Of a stretch of 64,000 nt of DNA, positions 35,690 to 44,540 are shown piece after piece. The stretch is from positions 1 through 64,000 of the forward strand of contig NZ_JAAVUY010000027.1 of NCBI RefSeq assembly GCF_018449695.1. The letters are read 5' to 3'. Every line of letters starts with the position of its first letter. Position 1 is the first letter of the stretch. The notes beneath the pieces were generated by a model. The model was not told where the DNA came from and did not search any database. It saw only the letters and a program-made list of their open reading frames with translations. Source of the stretch: Bradyrhizobium sp. dw_411. GTDB lineage: Bacteria; Pseudomonadota; Alphaproteobacteria; Rhizobiales; Xanthobacteraceae. The translations under genes and the position numbers were made by a program.

Positions 35690-37146
35690 GCAACCCTCGG
35701 CGCTAGCGCGGACGCAACCGCATCGTGATCGCTGAATGGCAACACCTTGTCGCCGATGATCTGCCCGGTCTCGTGGCCCTTGCCGGCGATCAACAGCGCG
35801 TCTCCCGCTTGAAGCCCTGTGATCGCGGTGCGGATCGCCTCGGCGCGGTCAGCGATTTCGCGCGCGCCTTTTGCCGCGGCGAGAATCGCAGACCGGATGG
35901 TTGCCGGATTCTCACTGCGCGGATTGTCGTCGGTGATGATGACGCTGTCGGCATTGTCGGACGCGATCTCGCCCATCAGAGGCCGCTTGCCGGCATCGCG
36001 GTCGCCGCCGGCGCCGAACACCACGACGAGTTTACGCTGGGCGTAGGGCCGCAATGCCTGCAGCGCCTTGGCCAGCGCGTCGGGCTTGTGCGCATAATCG
36101 ACAAAGATCGGCGCGCCGTTGTGTTCGCCGACTTGCTCGAGGCGGCCCTTGGCGCCTTCGAGATGTTCGAGCGACGCGAATACCTGATCCGGTTCGCTGC
36201 CGGTACCGATCGCAAGCCCCGCCGCGACCAGTGCATTCTCGATCTGGAATTCCCCGACCAGCGGCAGCCGGATCGCATGGCGCCGCCCGCAATGCACGAG
36301 CTCCAACCGCTGCGCAAAGCCATCAATGCCGGCAGCCGCAATCGAGATGCCCTCACCGGCGCCGTCACCCTTGGCGCCGACCGTGATGATCCGCAAATGC
36401 TTCGAGCGCGCCGCATCGATCACGGCCTGCGAGCAATCATGATCGGCCGAAATCACCGCCGCGCCGTCCGGCATCACGAGATCGCGGAACAGCCGCAGCT
36501 TGGCGGCGAGATAATGCGCAACATCAGGATGGTAATCCATGTGGTCGCGGCTGAGATTGGTGAAGCCTCCGGCGGCGATACGCACGCCATCAAGCCGATA
36601 CTGATCGAGTCCATGTGAGGACGCCTCGAACGCGAGATGCGTGACGCCGTCGCGGGTGATTTCGTCGAGCTGGCGATGCAGCGCGATCGGATCCGGCGTC
36701 GTCAGCGAGCCGTAGACCGTACGCTTCGGTGAAACCAGCCCGATGGTGCCGATGCTGGCGGAGACAAGGCCGAGGCGCTGCCAGATCTGGCGCGCGAAAG
36801 CCGCAACCGAGGTCTTGCCGCTGGTGCCGGTGACGGCCGCGATGGTCGCCGGCTGCTGCGGATAAAATTTCGCCGCGGCCAGCGCCAGCGCGCGCCGCGG
36901 ATTCGATGTCACGACAAACGGCACGCGGCGTTCGCCCGGCGGCGGATGATCGCCCGCGATGGCAGCAGCCCCCGACGCGATCGCCGCATCGATAAAACGG
37001 GTGCCATCGGTCTTGCTGCCGGCCAGCGCAAAGAACAGATCGTCCGGCTTTACGGTGCGGCTGTCCATGGCCAAGCCACGAACCTCGACCGCTTCGGCCT
37101 GCGGCTCGATCGTGGCGTCATCGCTGAACAGGTCGCGGAGTCTCAT
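35686..37146 (-). CDS. murE: UDP-MurNAc-L-Ala-D-Glu--meso-DAP ligase
   Basis: 486 residues from MRLRDLFSDDATI. ATP loop TGTSGKTS at about 106-113. The 'DDNPRSENP' box, with its DNPR, is the mark of diaminopimelate rather than lysine specificity, as expected for a Gram-negative wall. The ATG at 37146 is preferred over one nine codons upstream on family similarity. 131 bp carrying a short inverted repeat separate it from ftsI. Confidence 0.97.
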   Translation of the reverse strand: MRLRDLFSDDATIEPQAEAVEVRGLAMDSRTVKPDDLFFALAGSKTDGTRFIDAAIASGAAAIAGDHPPPGERRVPFVVTSNPRRALALAAAKFYPQQPATIAAVTGTSGKTSVAAFARQIWQRLGLVSASIGTIGLVSPKRTVYGSLTTPDPIALHRQLDEITRDGVTHLAFEASSHGLDQYRLDGVRIAAGGFTNLSRDHMDYHPDVAHYLAAKLRLFRDLVMPDGAAVISADHDCSQAVIDAARSKHLRIITVGAKGDGAGEGISIAAAGIDGFAQRLELVHCGRRHAIRLPLVGEFQIENALVAAGLAIGTGSEPDQVFASLEHLEGAKGRLEQVGEHNGAPIFVDYAHKPDALAKALQALRPYAQRKLVVVFGAGGDRDAGKRPLMGEIASDNADSVIITDDNPRSENPATIRSAILAAAKGAREIADRAEAIRTAITGLQAGDALLIAGKGHETGQIIGDKVLPFSDHDAVASALAPRVA

Positions 37147-37210
37147 TGTCTTCCAGTCCGGCCAGAGCATCATTCAACCGGGTTGAATCCTGCTCGTCGT
37201 CGTCTTGTCA

Positions 37211-37259
37211 GAGCATGATCTTTTCGGAAAGCCGGTTCCCGCTTTTCCGGATCATGCTC
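37211..37259. repeat. GAGCATGATC...GATCATGCTC inverted repeat
   Basis: A perfect outer pair GAGCATGATC / GATCATGCTC with inner CGGAAA.GCCGG/CCGC.TTTTCCG, between ftsI and murE. It could fold in the dcw mRNA. The wording is a common short spacer repeat of Rhizobiales and is related in style to the family C repeats. Confidence 0.7.
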
Positions 37260-37277
37260 CAGCGTCAGGGGTACGCC

Positions 37278-39041
37278 TTACTGGGTTCCCCTGGATGCCG
37301 CAAGAATAAGGCGGTCGGACGGCGGCAGATCGAAGCGCGGCTCAATGCCCAGAATCGGCGCAATACGGGCAATCACCGCCCCGCCGGTCGGCACCGCGTT
37401 CCAGCCCGATGTGATGAATCCGTAGGTTTCCTTGAGCGACTGCGGTTCGTCCAGCATGATCAATAGCTGGTATTGCGGATGGTCGGCCGGCAGGATCGCG
37501 GTGAACGCCGTCAGCACGCGCTTCTTGGCATAGCGTCCGTTGATGACCTTTTCGGCGGTGCCGGTCTTGCCGCCGATGTAATAGCCTTTGACGTCGGCCT
37601 TTCGCGCGGTGCCGATCTCGGCATTGAGCCGCATCAGGAACCGCATCTTCTCGGAAGTCTCCGGCTTGATCACCCGCTTGGCGACCTGCATCGCTTCCTG
37701 CTCGGTGCGCTTGAGGAAGGTCGGCGGGATCAGGTAGCCGCCATTGACCAGCGCATCGATGCCCATCACCGCCTGCAGCGGCGCCACCGCGACGCCGTGG
37801 CCGAACGCAATCGTGATCGTGTTCAACTCGCTCCAGCGCTTCGGCAGGATCGGCGACGCGCTTTCGGGCAATTCGGTGCGCAGCCGTTCGAGCTGGCCCA
37901 TCTTGCGCAGGAACGCCTTGTGCGCCTCCACGCCTTGCGACAACGCGATGCGCGCCGCGCCGACGTTCGAGGAGAACGTGAACACTTCGCGCATGTTGAG
38001 GAAGCGGCCCTTCGGCTCGTCGTCGTGAATCGCAAATTTCCCATAGTGCAGCGGGCCACGCGCATCCCACAGCGAATTGAGATCGTATTTGCCGGTATCC
38101 AGAGCCATCGCCAAAGTGAAGGCCTTGAAGGTCGATCCCATCTCGTAGACGCCGGTGGTCAGCCGGTTGATGCGATCGGGATCGTGCGCTTCTTTGGGAT
38201 TGTTCGGATCGAAATCCGGCACCGACACCAGCGCCACGATCTCGCCGGTCTTCACGTTTGAAACGAGACCGGACGCCGCCTTGGCGTGGAATTTTTCTTT
38301 CGCTTTCAGCAGTTCGTCGCGCAGCGCATGCTCGACGCGCAGATCGACCGACAATTCCACCGGCCGTTGCAGCCGGTCGGTCGCAAAGCCGGCGCGGTGC
38401 AGATCGGCAAGCCCGTTGGTGTCGAGCCACTTCTCCATGCCGGCGATGCCCTGGTTGTCGATATTGACCAGGCCGATCAGATGCGCGACTTCCGCGCCGG
38501 TCGGATAGACGCGCTTGTTTTCGCGCAGGAAGCCGATACCGGGAATGCCGAGGCGATGAATCTCCTGCTGCTGCTGCGGCGAGATTTCGCGCTTCAGCCA
38601 CACGAAACCTTTGCGGACGGACAGCCGGTCACGCACTTCGCCGGTGTCGAGATCCGGTAACGTCGCGGTCAGAAGCTCGATCGCCTCATCCTTGTCGATG
38701 ATCCGGCGCGGCTCGCCGAACAGGCTCGGCGCCTTGACGTCGGTGGCGAGGATTTCGCCGTTGCGGTCGGTGATATCAGGCCGCGCGGTCGCGATGGCAT
38801 CCTGTGCCGCGGCCCGGCGCGCGCTGTGCGTATCGCCATTGATCGTGAACATGATCAGCCGGCCACCGATGATCGCGTAGATTCCCGCGAAAGCCAGCAT
38901 CGCAAATCCGACGCGCGCCCGCGCCTTGGCGGCACGGTCGACGTTACGCCCATACAACAGACTGCGGATCAGCCGCTGCCGCCATGGCTCCACAGGCTTG
39001 GTGGTGGCCGGCTTCGTGGGAACAAGCTTTTGGCCGGTCAT
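37278..39041 (-). CDS. ftsI: Septal peptidoglycan transpeptidase FtsI (PBP3)
   Basis: 587 residues with one N-terminal membrane anchor (FAMLAFAGIYAIIGGRLIMF region, about 45-66), a PBP dimerisation domain, and a penicillin-binding transpeptidase domain with STFK (nucleophile Ser), SSN and KTG motifs in 'YEMGSTFKAFTLAM', 'FTFSSNVGAAR' and 'IGGKTGTAEKV'. It cross-links septal peptidoglycan with FtsW. Its ATG overlaps the ftsL stop by 4 bp. Confidence 0.97.
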   Translation of the reverse strand: MTGQKLVPTKPATTKPVEPWRQRLIRSLLYGRNVDRAAKARARVGFAMLAFAGIYAIIGGRLIMFTINGDTHSARRAAAQDAIATARPDITDRNGEILATDVKAPSLFGEPRRIIDKDEAIELLTATLPDLDTGEVRDRLSVRKGFVWLKREISPQQQQEIHRLGIPGIGFLRENKRVYPTGAEVAHLIGLVNIDNQGIAGMEKWLDTNGLADLHRAGFATDRLQRPVELSVDLRVEHALRDELLKAKEKFHAKAASGLVSNVKTGEIVALVSVPDFDPNNPKEAHDPDRINRLTTGVYEMGSTFKAFTLAMALDTGKYDLNSLWDARGPLHYGKFAIHDDEPKGRFLNMREVFTFSSNVGAARIALSQGVEAHKAFLRKMGQLERLRTELPESASPILPKRWSELNTITIAFGHGVAVAPLQAVMGIDALVNGGYLIPPTFLKRTEQEAMQVAKRVIKPETSEKMRFLMRLNAEIGTARKADVKGYYIGGKTGTAEKVINGRYAKKRVLTAFTAILPADHPQYQLLIMLDEPQSLKETYGFITSGWNAVPTGGAVIARIAPILGIEPRFDLPPSDRLILAASRGTQ

Positions 39042-39418
39042 TGCTGATCCTCCGGCGCCGGGACCGAACCCGTTACGGCTTTGGCTTCGATCGTATCGAT
39101 CATGGCGCCGATCGGATCGGGTGTGCCTGATCGCGCGAAATTCGGCGGCCGCTCGGGCAGGTTCTTCAGTGAATCATATTGCGTGGCGGTGAGCGGCTTT
39201 AACGGCAGATGCCGCTCGGCGAGGCCCTGCAGCCGCAACGGCGCATCGAGCTTGGCCCATTCCGAACGCAGCGTCGCAATCGCGTCGCGCTGTTCGCGGA
39301 TTTCGGCATGCAACCGCAGTACCCGCTCGGTGCGGTCGGTGGATTCCATCTTGATCCGGTAGACATAGGCCGCGGCGAATACCAGCGCGCCGATCACGAG
39401 GAGGTGGATGAACCGCAT
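39038..39418 (-). CDS. ftsL: Cell division protein FtsL
   Basis: 126 residues from MRFIHLLVIGALVFAAAYVY: a short cytoplasmic end, one membrane helix (about 3-20), and a periplasmic heptad-like stretch (RTERVLRLHAEIREQRDAIATLRSEW region, about 30-56) fit for pairing with FtsB. A Pro-rich C-terminal tail ends the protein. The call rests on layout and position between rsmH and ftsI, as FtsL sequences are poorly conserved. The start sits 2 bp after the rsmH stop. Confidence 0.88.
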   Translation of the reverse strand: MRFIHLLVIGALVFAAAYVYRIKMESTDRTERVLRLHAEIREQRDAIATLRSEWAKLDAPLRLQGLAERHLPLKPLTATQYDSLKNLPERPPNFARSGTPDPIGAMIDTIEAKAVTGSVPAPEDQQ

Positions 39419-39420
39419 GG

Positions 39421-40425
39421 TCAGCCTCCCCTCATCACATCGGCGAGTACAGGCCATGCCGGCAGATCGGCCGCTTCATGCGAGGGCGCGGTCGTTCGCT
39501 CGGCCGCGCGCAGCTTTGCCGAGCGCGCGCGCGGATTGGCGGCGATCTCGTCGTCGTCCGCGATGACAGGACGCTTGGTCAGCAGCGCAAAACTCGGTGC
39601 GGCCTGCGCCACCTCAGGAAGATGGCGCGATCCGCCACCGGCCTTGGCGCGCTCACCGAGGAAATTCTTGACGATGCGGTCTTCCAGCGAATGGAACGAC
39701 ACCACCGCGAGCCGGCCGCCCGGCTTCAGCACGCGCTCGGCTGCGGCCAGCGCCAGATGCAGTTCGTCGAGTTCGCCGTTGACGAAAATCCGCAGCGCCT
39801 GGAACGTCCGCGTCGCCGGATGAATTTCGCCGGGCTTCGACCACACCACCTTGCCGACGAGATCGGCGAGTTCCCGCGTCGTGGTGATCGGCGCTTCCTT
39901 GCGCGCGGCGACAATGGCGCGGGCAACGGCGCGCGAGTGACGCTCCTCGCCGAAGATGTAGATGATGTTGGCGAGATCGGCCTCGGACGCCCGCGCGACC
40001 ACATCGGCCGCGGTCGGGCCGTCCTGCCCCATCCGCATGTCGAGCGGACCGCCCAGGCGAAACGAGAAGCCGCGATCAGCCTGATCGAGTTGCATCGAGG
40101 ACACCCCGATGTCCATTACGATGCCGTCGACCAGGTCCTGGCCCTGCGCGGCGCAAATCTCGGCGAGATTCGAAAACTGGTCTTCGACCAGCGTGAGCCG
40201 GCCGGCCAATTGATCGACGAGGTTGAACCCGCCCATGATCGCGGTGCGGTCGCGGTCGATGCCGATGACGCGGGTTCCCGGGGTATCGAGGATCATCCGG
40301 CTATAGCCGCCGGCCCCGAAGGTCGCGTCGACATAAATGCCGCCGTCGCGCGGGTCCAACAGCGCCACGGCCTGGTGGCCGAGGACGGGAATGTGTCTTG
40401 AGGTATTCGGGTCCGATGAGCTCAT
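39421..40425 (-). CDS. rsmH: 16S rRNA (cytosine-1402-N4)-methyltransferase
   Basis: 334 residues from MSSSDPNTSRHIPVLGHQAV, the usual start of the family (RHIPVL). SAM-binding 'YVDATFGAGGYSRMIL', 'GIVMDIGVSSMQLDQADRGFSF', 'INGEL'-like 'FVNGELDELHLAL' and 'VVSFHSLEDRIVKNF' are all present. First gene of the dcw cluster. The frame remains open for 113 codons upstream through a 15 bp tandem repeat; that extension is not family-like and is treated as untranslated leader. No mraZ precedes it. Confidence 0.96.
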   Translation of the reverse strand: MSSSDPNTSRHIPVLGHQAVALLDPRDGGIYVDATFGAGGYSRMILDTPGTRVIGIDRDRTAIMGGFNLVDQLAGRLTLVEDQFSNLAEICAAQGQDLVDGIVMDIGVSSMQLDQADRGFSFRLGGPLDMRMGQDGPTAADVVARASEADLANIIYIFGEERHSRAVARAIVAARKEAPITTTRELADLVGKVVWSKPGEIHPATRTFQALRIFVNGELDELHLALAAAERVLKPGGRLAVVSFHSLEDRIVKNFLGERAKAGGGSRHLPEVAQAAPSFALLTKRPVIADDDEIAANPRARSAKLRAAERTTAPSHEAADLPAWPVLADVMRGG

Positions 40426-41058
40426 GCGTCGGCTTCCGGCGAAATCCGGGCAAAAAAGCGGAAATCGGACGCCAACAGGCCCATTGCCCCTCAAATATCT
40501 GCGCTTCCCGGGGCTTTGCGCCCCGAAAAGGCAGGTGTTTTCGAACAACCGGCTCTCCTCGAACGACCCGGCCTTCTTAAACAAGCCTTGCTCAAACAAG
40601 CCTTGCTCAAAGAAACCTTGCTCAAAGAAACCTTGCCAAGCCGGATTGCCGATCCCTGATGCCCGCAAACCCTGACTTCCCGATGGAATTTGGTGGCCTG
40701 CCATGGGATTTCGAGCGTGAAAAAGGGCTTCGGCCGCCCCAAAACCGGTTCGGCTCTTCACCACTTAGTAACGTCAGTTAGCGTTAAGAAAGCGTTGACG
40801 GGTTTGGAGGATCTGAGGACCGGCGGAACCCCAAGTGATGCACGTCGCACACACCCGGCCAAAATACGAAGTGGCGTGGATTTCCGCATTGCATCAATGA
40901 CATCGTAAAGGAATAGTAAACGAGGTTCGTCGTGAAGACGCAACCTTGCCGTTCTCCTGCCCGGTTTGAGTAGTCACATGTCGCTCGGTACGTTCGCGTC
41001 TGCTGGTGTTGATTCGAAGCGTCAACGCGCCGTTCCGCTGCCCCATACCAATGCGAAC
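40426..41058. promoter_or_regulatory. Divergent spacer between rsmH and the amidase gene; dcw promoter region
   Basis: 633 bp with no convincing gene. It holds the 15 bp tandem repeat at 40581-40640 and an AT-richer stretch (40765-40800, TTAGTAACGTCAGTTAGCG...) that could carry the dcw promoter. The amidase promoter should lie near 40880-40960. mraZ, which often heads dcw clusters, is not here. Confidence 0.45.
40581..40640. repeat. Four tandem 15 bp units in the rsmH leader
   Basis: Units ACAAGCCTTGCTCAA (twice, exact), AGAAACCTTGCTCAA and AGAAACCTTGCCAAG. The unit length is a multiple of three, so the upstream frame of rsmH stays open through it (repeating G-[FL]-F-E-Q). About 155 bases upstream of the rsmH ATG. 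Confidence 0.85.
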
Positions 41059-41841
41059 ATGAAGACATTCACTCCCGATTCCTCGATCGCTTCGGACGTC
41101 ATCCCGTCGGCGAATTATGGCGACCGCAACAAGGGCCGCCTTCCCGACATGATCGTGCTGCACTACACCGGCATGCCCGATGTGGAGGGCGCGATCGCGC
41201 GGCTGTGCACCGCTGGCACCGACGTATCAGCGCATTACATCGTGCTGGAAGACGGCCGCATCGTGCAGACCGTCCCCGAAGCCAAGCGCGCGTGGCACGC
41301 CGGCGTCGCGTTATGGGCCGGCGAAGAAGACATCAACTCCTGCTCGATCGGCGTCGAGATCGTTAACCGCGGCCATGACTGGGGCTATCCGGAATTTCCG
41401 CTGCGCCAGACCGCCGCTGTGATCGCACTGTGCCGCGGCATCATGCTCCGCCGCAACGTCCCCTCGCATCGCGTGCTCGGACATTCGGACGTCGCGCCCT
41501 CGCGCAAGAAAGATCCCGGCGAGAAATTTCCCTGGCATTCCCTGGCGAACTCAGGCGTCGGCCACTGGGTGCAGCCGGCGCCGGTGGTGCGCGGTGAGAG
41601 CCTTAAACTCGGCACCATCGGCGACGACGTCAGCGATCTGCAGCAGGCGCTCGCCCGCTACGGCTACGGCCTGCCGATCAACGGAAAATACGACGGGACC
41701 ACCATGGAGGTGGTCACCGCGTTCCAGCGCCACTTCCGCCCCGCCCGCGTCGACGGCGTTGCCGACCATTCGACACTGACCACGCTGCAGGCGCTGCTGG
41801 CGAGCTTGCCGGAAGAAGCCAAGGCGGTTGCGGCGGGGTAA
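41059..41841 (+). CDS. N-acetylmuramoyl-L-alanine amidase with peptidoglycan-binding domain
   Basis: 260 residues from the ATG at 41059 (MKTFTPDSSIASDVIPSANY). Amidase_2 (AmpD/AmiD) domain: zinc His in 'MIVLHYTGMPD', 'NSCSIGVEIVNRGHD', and the late His and Asp in 'RVLGHSDVAPSRKKDPG'. A C-terminal PG_binding_1 domain ('GTIGDDVSDLQQALARYGYGLPINGKYDG' region, about 190-250) follows. It cleaves the MurNAc-L-Ala bond, in recycling or wall turnover. No signal peptide is evident from this start; in-frame starts at 40978 (ATG) and 40966 (TTG) do not create one. Divergent from the dcw cluster. Confidence 0.9.
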   Translation: MKTFTPDSSIASDVIPSANYGDRNKGRLPDMIVLHYTGMPDVEGAIARLCTAGTDVSAHYIVLEDGRIVQTVPEAKRAWHAGVALWAGEEDINSCSIGVEIVNRGHDWGYPEFPLRQTAAVIALCRGIMLRRNVPSHRVLGHSDVAPSRKKDPGEKFPWHSLANSGVGHWVQPAPVVRGESLKLGTIGDDVSDLQQALARYGYGLPINGKYDGTTMEVVTAFQRHFRPARVDGVADHSTLTTLQALLASLPEEAKAVAAG

Positions 41842-41854
41842 CCCCATTCAGAAT

Positions 41855-41980
41855 CGTCATTGCGAGGAGCGCAAGCGACGAAGCAATCCATCTCGCACCC
41901 AGTACCGTTGTTTCATGGATCGCTTCGCGGAGCCTGTCATCGGGCGGCGCTCTGCGCCGACCCGTTGGCTCGCAATGACG
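41855..41980. repeat. Family B repeat, longer variant (copy 3)
   Basis: CGTCATTGCGAGGAGCGCAAGCGACGAAGCAATCCA ... ATGGATCGCTTCG ... GGCTCGCAATGACG, with an extra inner hairpin CGGGCGGCGCTCTGCGCC. Lies between the convergent amidase and sigma factor genes. Confidence 0.78.
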
Positions 41981-41999
41981 CGGAAATAGCGAGCCAGAC

Positions 42000-43244
42000 T
42001 CACTTCCCATCCATCTCCGCCATCCGCCGCGCATAGAGCCTTCGCAGCGGCTCGAGTTGCGTCGCGGCGGTCGCTGCCAGATAGGCCTCGCGCGCCGCCT
42101 CAAAGCGGCCGAGCCGGCGCAACAAATCGGCGCGGACCGCAGGCAATAAATCATAGCCGTTCAGTCCGCCGCGGGCTTCCAGCGCACCGATCAGATCGAG
42201 TGCGCGAGATGGACCGTCGACCATCGAGACCGCGGCAGCGTGATTAAGCTCGATCACCGGCGACGGGCTGATGCGCAGCAGGACTTCATAAAGCCCGGCG
42301 ATCTGCGGCCAATCGGTATCGCTATAATTCGGCGCCCGCGCATGCAGCGCCGCAATCGCAGCCTGCACCGCATAGGGTTCCGGCGGCCCCGGTAACTGCA
42401 AGGCGTCCTCGACCAGCTTGAGACCTTCGGCGATCTGCGCATGATCCCACAATCCGCGATCCTGTTCCTCAAGCAGCACGATATCGCCGCCGGCGGTTTC
42501 GCGCCCGGCACGGCGCGCATCGTGCAGCAGCATCAGCGCCAGCAATCCCTTGATCTCGCGCCGCTGCGGCATCAAGCCATCGAGCAGACGGCACAGCCGG
42601 ATCGATTCCCGCGCGAGTGAAGGCTGCATCAGATCCTCGCCCGAGGTCGCCGCATAACCTTCGGTGAACACCAGATAGATTACCGCGAGCACACCGCGCA
42701 GCCGCGGCGCCAGCGCTTCGCGGTCCGGCACCTCGTAGGGGATACCGGCGAGCCGGATTTTCTGCTTGGCGCGGACCAGGCGTTGCCCCATCGCGTCTTC
42801 GCTGACGAGAAATGCGCGCGCGACCTGTGCGGTCGTCAGCCCGCAGATCGTGCGTAGCGTCAGCGCGACCTTGACCTCATCGGCGAAGGCCGGATGGCAG
42901 CAGATGAAGATTAGCCGCAACGCGTCGTCGTCAAGCTCGCTCAGTTCGAACGCCTCGTCGGAAGCGGCGGCGTTGTTCAGCAATTCATGCGTCAATTCGG
43001 ACTGCTTGCCGCGAAACGTAGTCTGGCGGCGAACCCGGTCGATCGCCTTGTTGCGTCCGACATTGACCAGCCACGCCCGCGGATTGGACGGCGGATCGCC
43101 GGCCGGCCAGCGCTCCAACGCGACCGCAAACGCATCCTGCAACGCATCCTGCGCGAGATCGAAATCGCCGACGAGGCGGATCAGCGTTGCCAGCGCCCGA
43201 CCCGTCTCGTCGCGAAATATTTTTTCGATCTCGGTCGGTGTCAT
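42000..43244 (-). CDS. ECF42-type RNA polymerase sigma factor
   Basis: 414 residues. The N-terminal third has sigma region 2 ('DFDLAQDALQDAFAVALERWP', 'NPRAWLVNVGRNKAIDRVRR') and region 4 ('TLRTICGLTTAQVARAFLVSEDAMGQRLVRAKQKIR'). A long C-terminal helical extension (about 175-414, DUF6596/TPR-like) replaces the need for a classical anti-sigma factor. Together with the upstream DGPF gene this is the standard ECF42 arrangement. The C-terminal part is thought to control activity in this group. The inducing signal is unknown. Confidence 0.9.
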   Translation of the reverse strand: MTPTEIEKIFRDETGRALATLIRLVGDFDLAQDALQDAFAVALERWPAGDPPSNPRAWLVNVGRNKAIDRVRRQTTFRGKQSELTHELLNNAAASDEAFELSELDDDALRLIFICCHPAFADEVKVALTLRTICGLTTAQVARAFLVSEDAMGQRLVRAKQKIRLAGIPYEVPDREALAPRLRGVLAVIYLVFTEGYAATSGEDLMQPSLARESIRLCRLLDGLMPQRREIKGLLALMLLHDARRAGRETAGGDIVLLEEQDRGLWDHAQIAEGLKLVEDALQLPGPPEPYAVQAAIAALHARAPNYSDTDWPQIAGLYEVLLRISPSPVIELNHAAAVSMVDGPSRALDLIGALEARGGLNGYDLLPAVRADLLRRLGRFEAAREAYLAATAATQLEPLRRLYARRMAEMDGK

Positions 43245-43257
43245 TATTGTGGTTCGC

Positions 43258-43338
43258 CGTCATTCCGGGGCGTCCGAAGGACGAACCCGGAATCTCGAGA
43301 TTCCGGGCTCATCGCTATCGCGATGCCCCGGAATGACG
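43258..43338. repeat. Palindromic repeat, family A (copy 8)
   Basis: Intact ends and central GGAATCTCGAGATTCC, in the 108 bp between the DGPF gene and its sigma factor gene, starting 14 bp upstream of the sigma start codon. It may fold within the shared transcript. Confidence 0.85.
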
Positions 43339-43352
43339 GCGTCCTTTGTCCC

Positions 43353-43703
43353 TCAATCATAGATCATGACCGGCCGAACCTCGACCGATCCCGTCTTGGC
43401 GCCGGGAATGCGGGCGGCGATCTCGAGCGCGGCGTTGAGATCCTTGGCTTCGACCAGATAATAGCCCCCGAGCTGTTCGCGCGTCTCCGCAAACGGACCG
43501 TCTGTGGTCAACGTCTTGCCGTCGCGGACGCGCACGGTGGTCGCGGTCGATGTCGGTTGCAGCCCATCGCCGGCCTTGAAATTGCCGCTCTGGATAATGG
43601 ATTGGGTGAACACACCATATTCCGCCGTCATGTTCTTGCGGTCGGCGGCGCTCATGGTCCCGAGTTCGGCTTCGCTCCGATAAATCATCAATAAATACTG
43701 CAT
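43353..43703 (-). CDS. YCII/DGPF-domain protein, partner of the ECF42 sigma factor
   Basis: 116 residues starting MQYLLMIYRSEAELG, with the name-giving motif in 'TDGPFAETREQLGGYYLVEA'. A ferredoxin-like YCII fold; DGPF proteins are the regular targets and neighbours of ECF42 sigma factors, though their chemistry is not established. GGGAG precedes the ATG. Transcribed first, with the sigma gene 108 bp downstream. Confidence 0.92.
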   Translation of the reverse strand: MQYLLMIYRSEAELGTMSAADRKNMTAEYGVFTQSIIQSGNFKAGDGLQPTSTATTVRVRDGKTLTTDGPFAETREQLGGYYLVEAKDLNAALEIAARIPGAKTGSVEVRPVMIYD

Positions 43704-43836
43704 CGCATTAACTCCCTGTGCTGACGTGATCGGCTGACTTGATTGGCTCCCTTGCCGACATCCAGTCGAACGGTCCGATCGTCAAACGACATCTTCAGGA
43801 TAATTTATTTTGGGAGACCGTACCGCCGTAATTGCC

Positions 43837-43865
43837 TTGACGCGACAGGCCCGAGCCCTCATGCC
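43837..43865 (+). promoter_or_regulatory. Probable rnpB promoter
   Basis: TTGACG (43837-43842), 17 bp spacer, CATGCC (43860-43865), which would start the RNA within a few bases of its expected 5' end near 43870. The -35 is good, the -10 poor. Confidence 0.4.
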
Positions 43866-43869
43866 TTAA

Positions 43870-44305
43870 GGCGTCAGTCGGCCGGACGGCCGCTCCGGCA
43901 ATCACCGAAAGGTGGCTGGGGAGGAAAGTCCGGGCTCCATCGACAAACGGTGCCGGATAACGTCCGGCGGGGGCGACCCCAGGGACAGTGCCACAGAGAA
44001 CGAACCGCTCGCCTTCTCCCTTCGGGGCGTCGGCGCAGTAAGGGTGAAAAGGTGCGGTAAGAGCGCACCGCGGGTCCGGCAACGGAAACGGCATGGCAAA
44101 CCACACCGGGAGCAAGACCGAATAGGGACGGCAACGCGGGATGTTCGCCGCAAGGCGATAACTCCGCAGGGCGTTGTCAGGCTCGCCGTCCGGGTAGGTT
44201 GCTCGAGGCAATGTGCAAACATTGTCCCAGAGGAATGGCCGTCACGTATCGTCTGCGCAAGCCGGCGGTGCCCTACAAAACCCGGCTTACAGGCCGGCTG
44301 ATGCT
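43870..44305 (+). ncRNA. rnpB: RNase P RNA, bacterial type A
   Basis: The catalytic RNA of RNase P, which matures tRNA 5' ends. The P1 helix pairs 43871-43883 (GCGTCAGTCGGCC) with 44292-44304 (GGCCGGCTGATGC). The conserved core lies at GAGGAAAGTCCGGGCTCC (about 43921-43938) and the universal 3' segment at CAGAGGAATGGCCGTC (about 44228) and TACAAAACCCGGCTTACAGG (about 44274). The length of roughly 436 nt suits an alphaproteobacterial RNA. A family C repeat follows directly and may help end the transcript. Confidence 0.95.
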
Positions 44306-44309
44306 CTAA

Positions 44310-44358
44310 AGCGTTTTCGAGCGAAGTGGACTTCCGGTTCGCGTGAAGAAAACGCGTC
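44310..44358. repeat. Family C repeat (CGTTTTCGAGCGAAG...), copy 2
   Basis: GCGTTTTCGAGCGAAGTGG..CCGGTTCGCGTGAAGAAAACGCGTC, 5 bases after rnpB. Near-identical to 4279-4326. The remaining spacer up to 44540 shows only the ribosome binding site of the next gene. Confidence 0.75.
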
Positions 44359-44540
44359 TAAATGGACCAAAATGAGGGGTTCGGCGCAACCACGCCGGAC
44401 CCCTCGCCAATTAAGCATGACGGCCGATCGGTCGCGGCGGGTTCCTTCCGGCGGTGCTTGACTGCCGTTTGCCTTGCCGGTGCCATACCTTGGCGGTAAT
44501 GCTACCCGGTGGCCTACTTGTCGGTCCGGGGGAAATCGTC

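Noticed and set aside
40581..40640. Possible CRISPR array
   Set aside because: Units are 15 bp, directly abutting and without spacers; no cas genes are near.
40426..40764. N-terminal 113-residue extension of RsmH
   Set aside because: The family begins at or near RHIPVL; the extension is low-complexity and repeat-derived. Kept as an observation, not as coding sequence.
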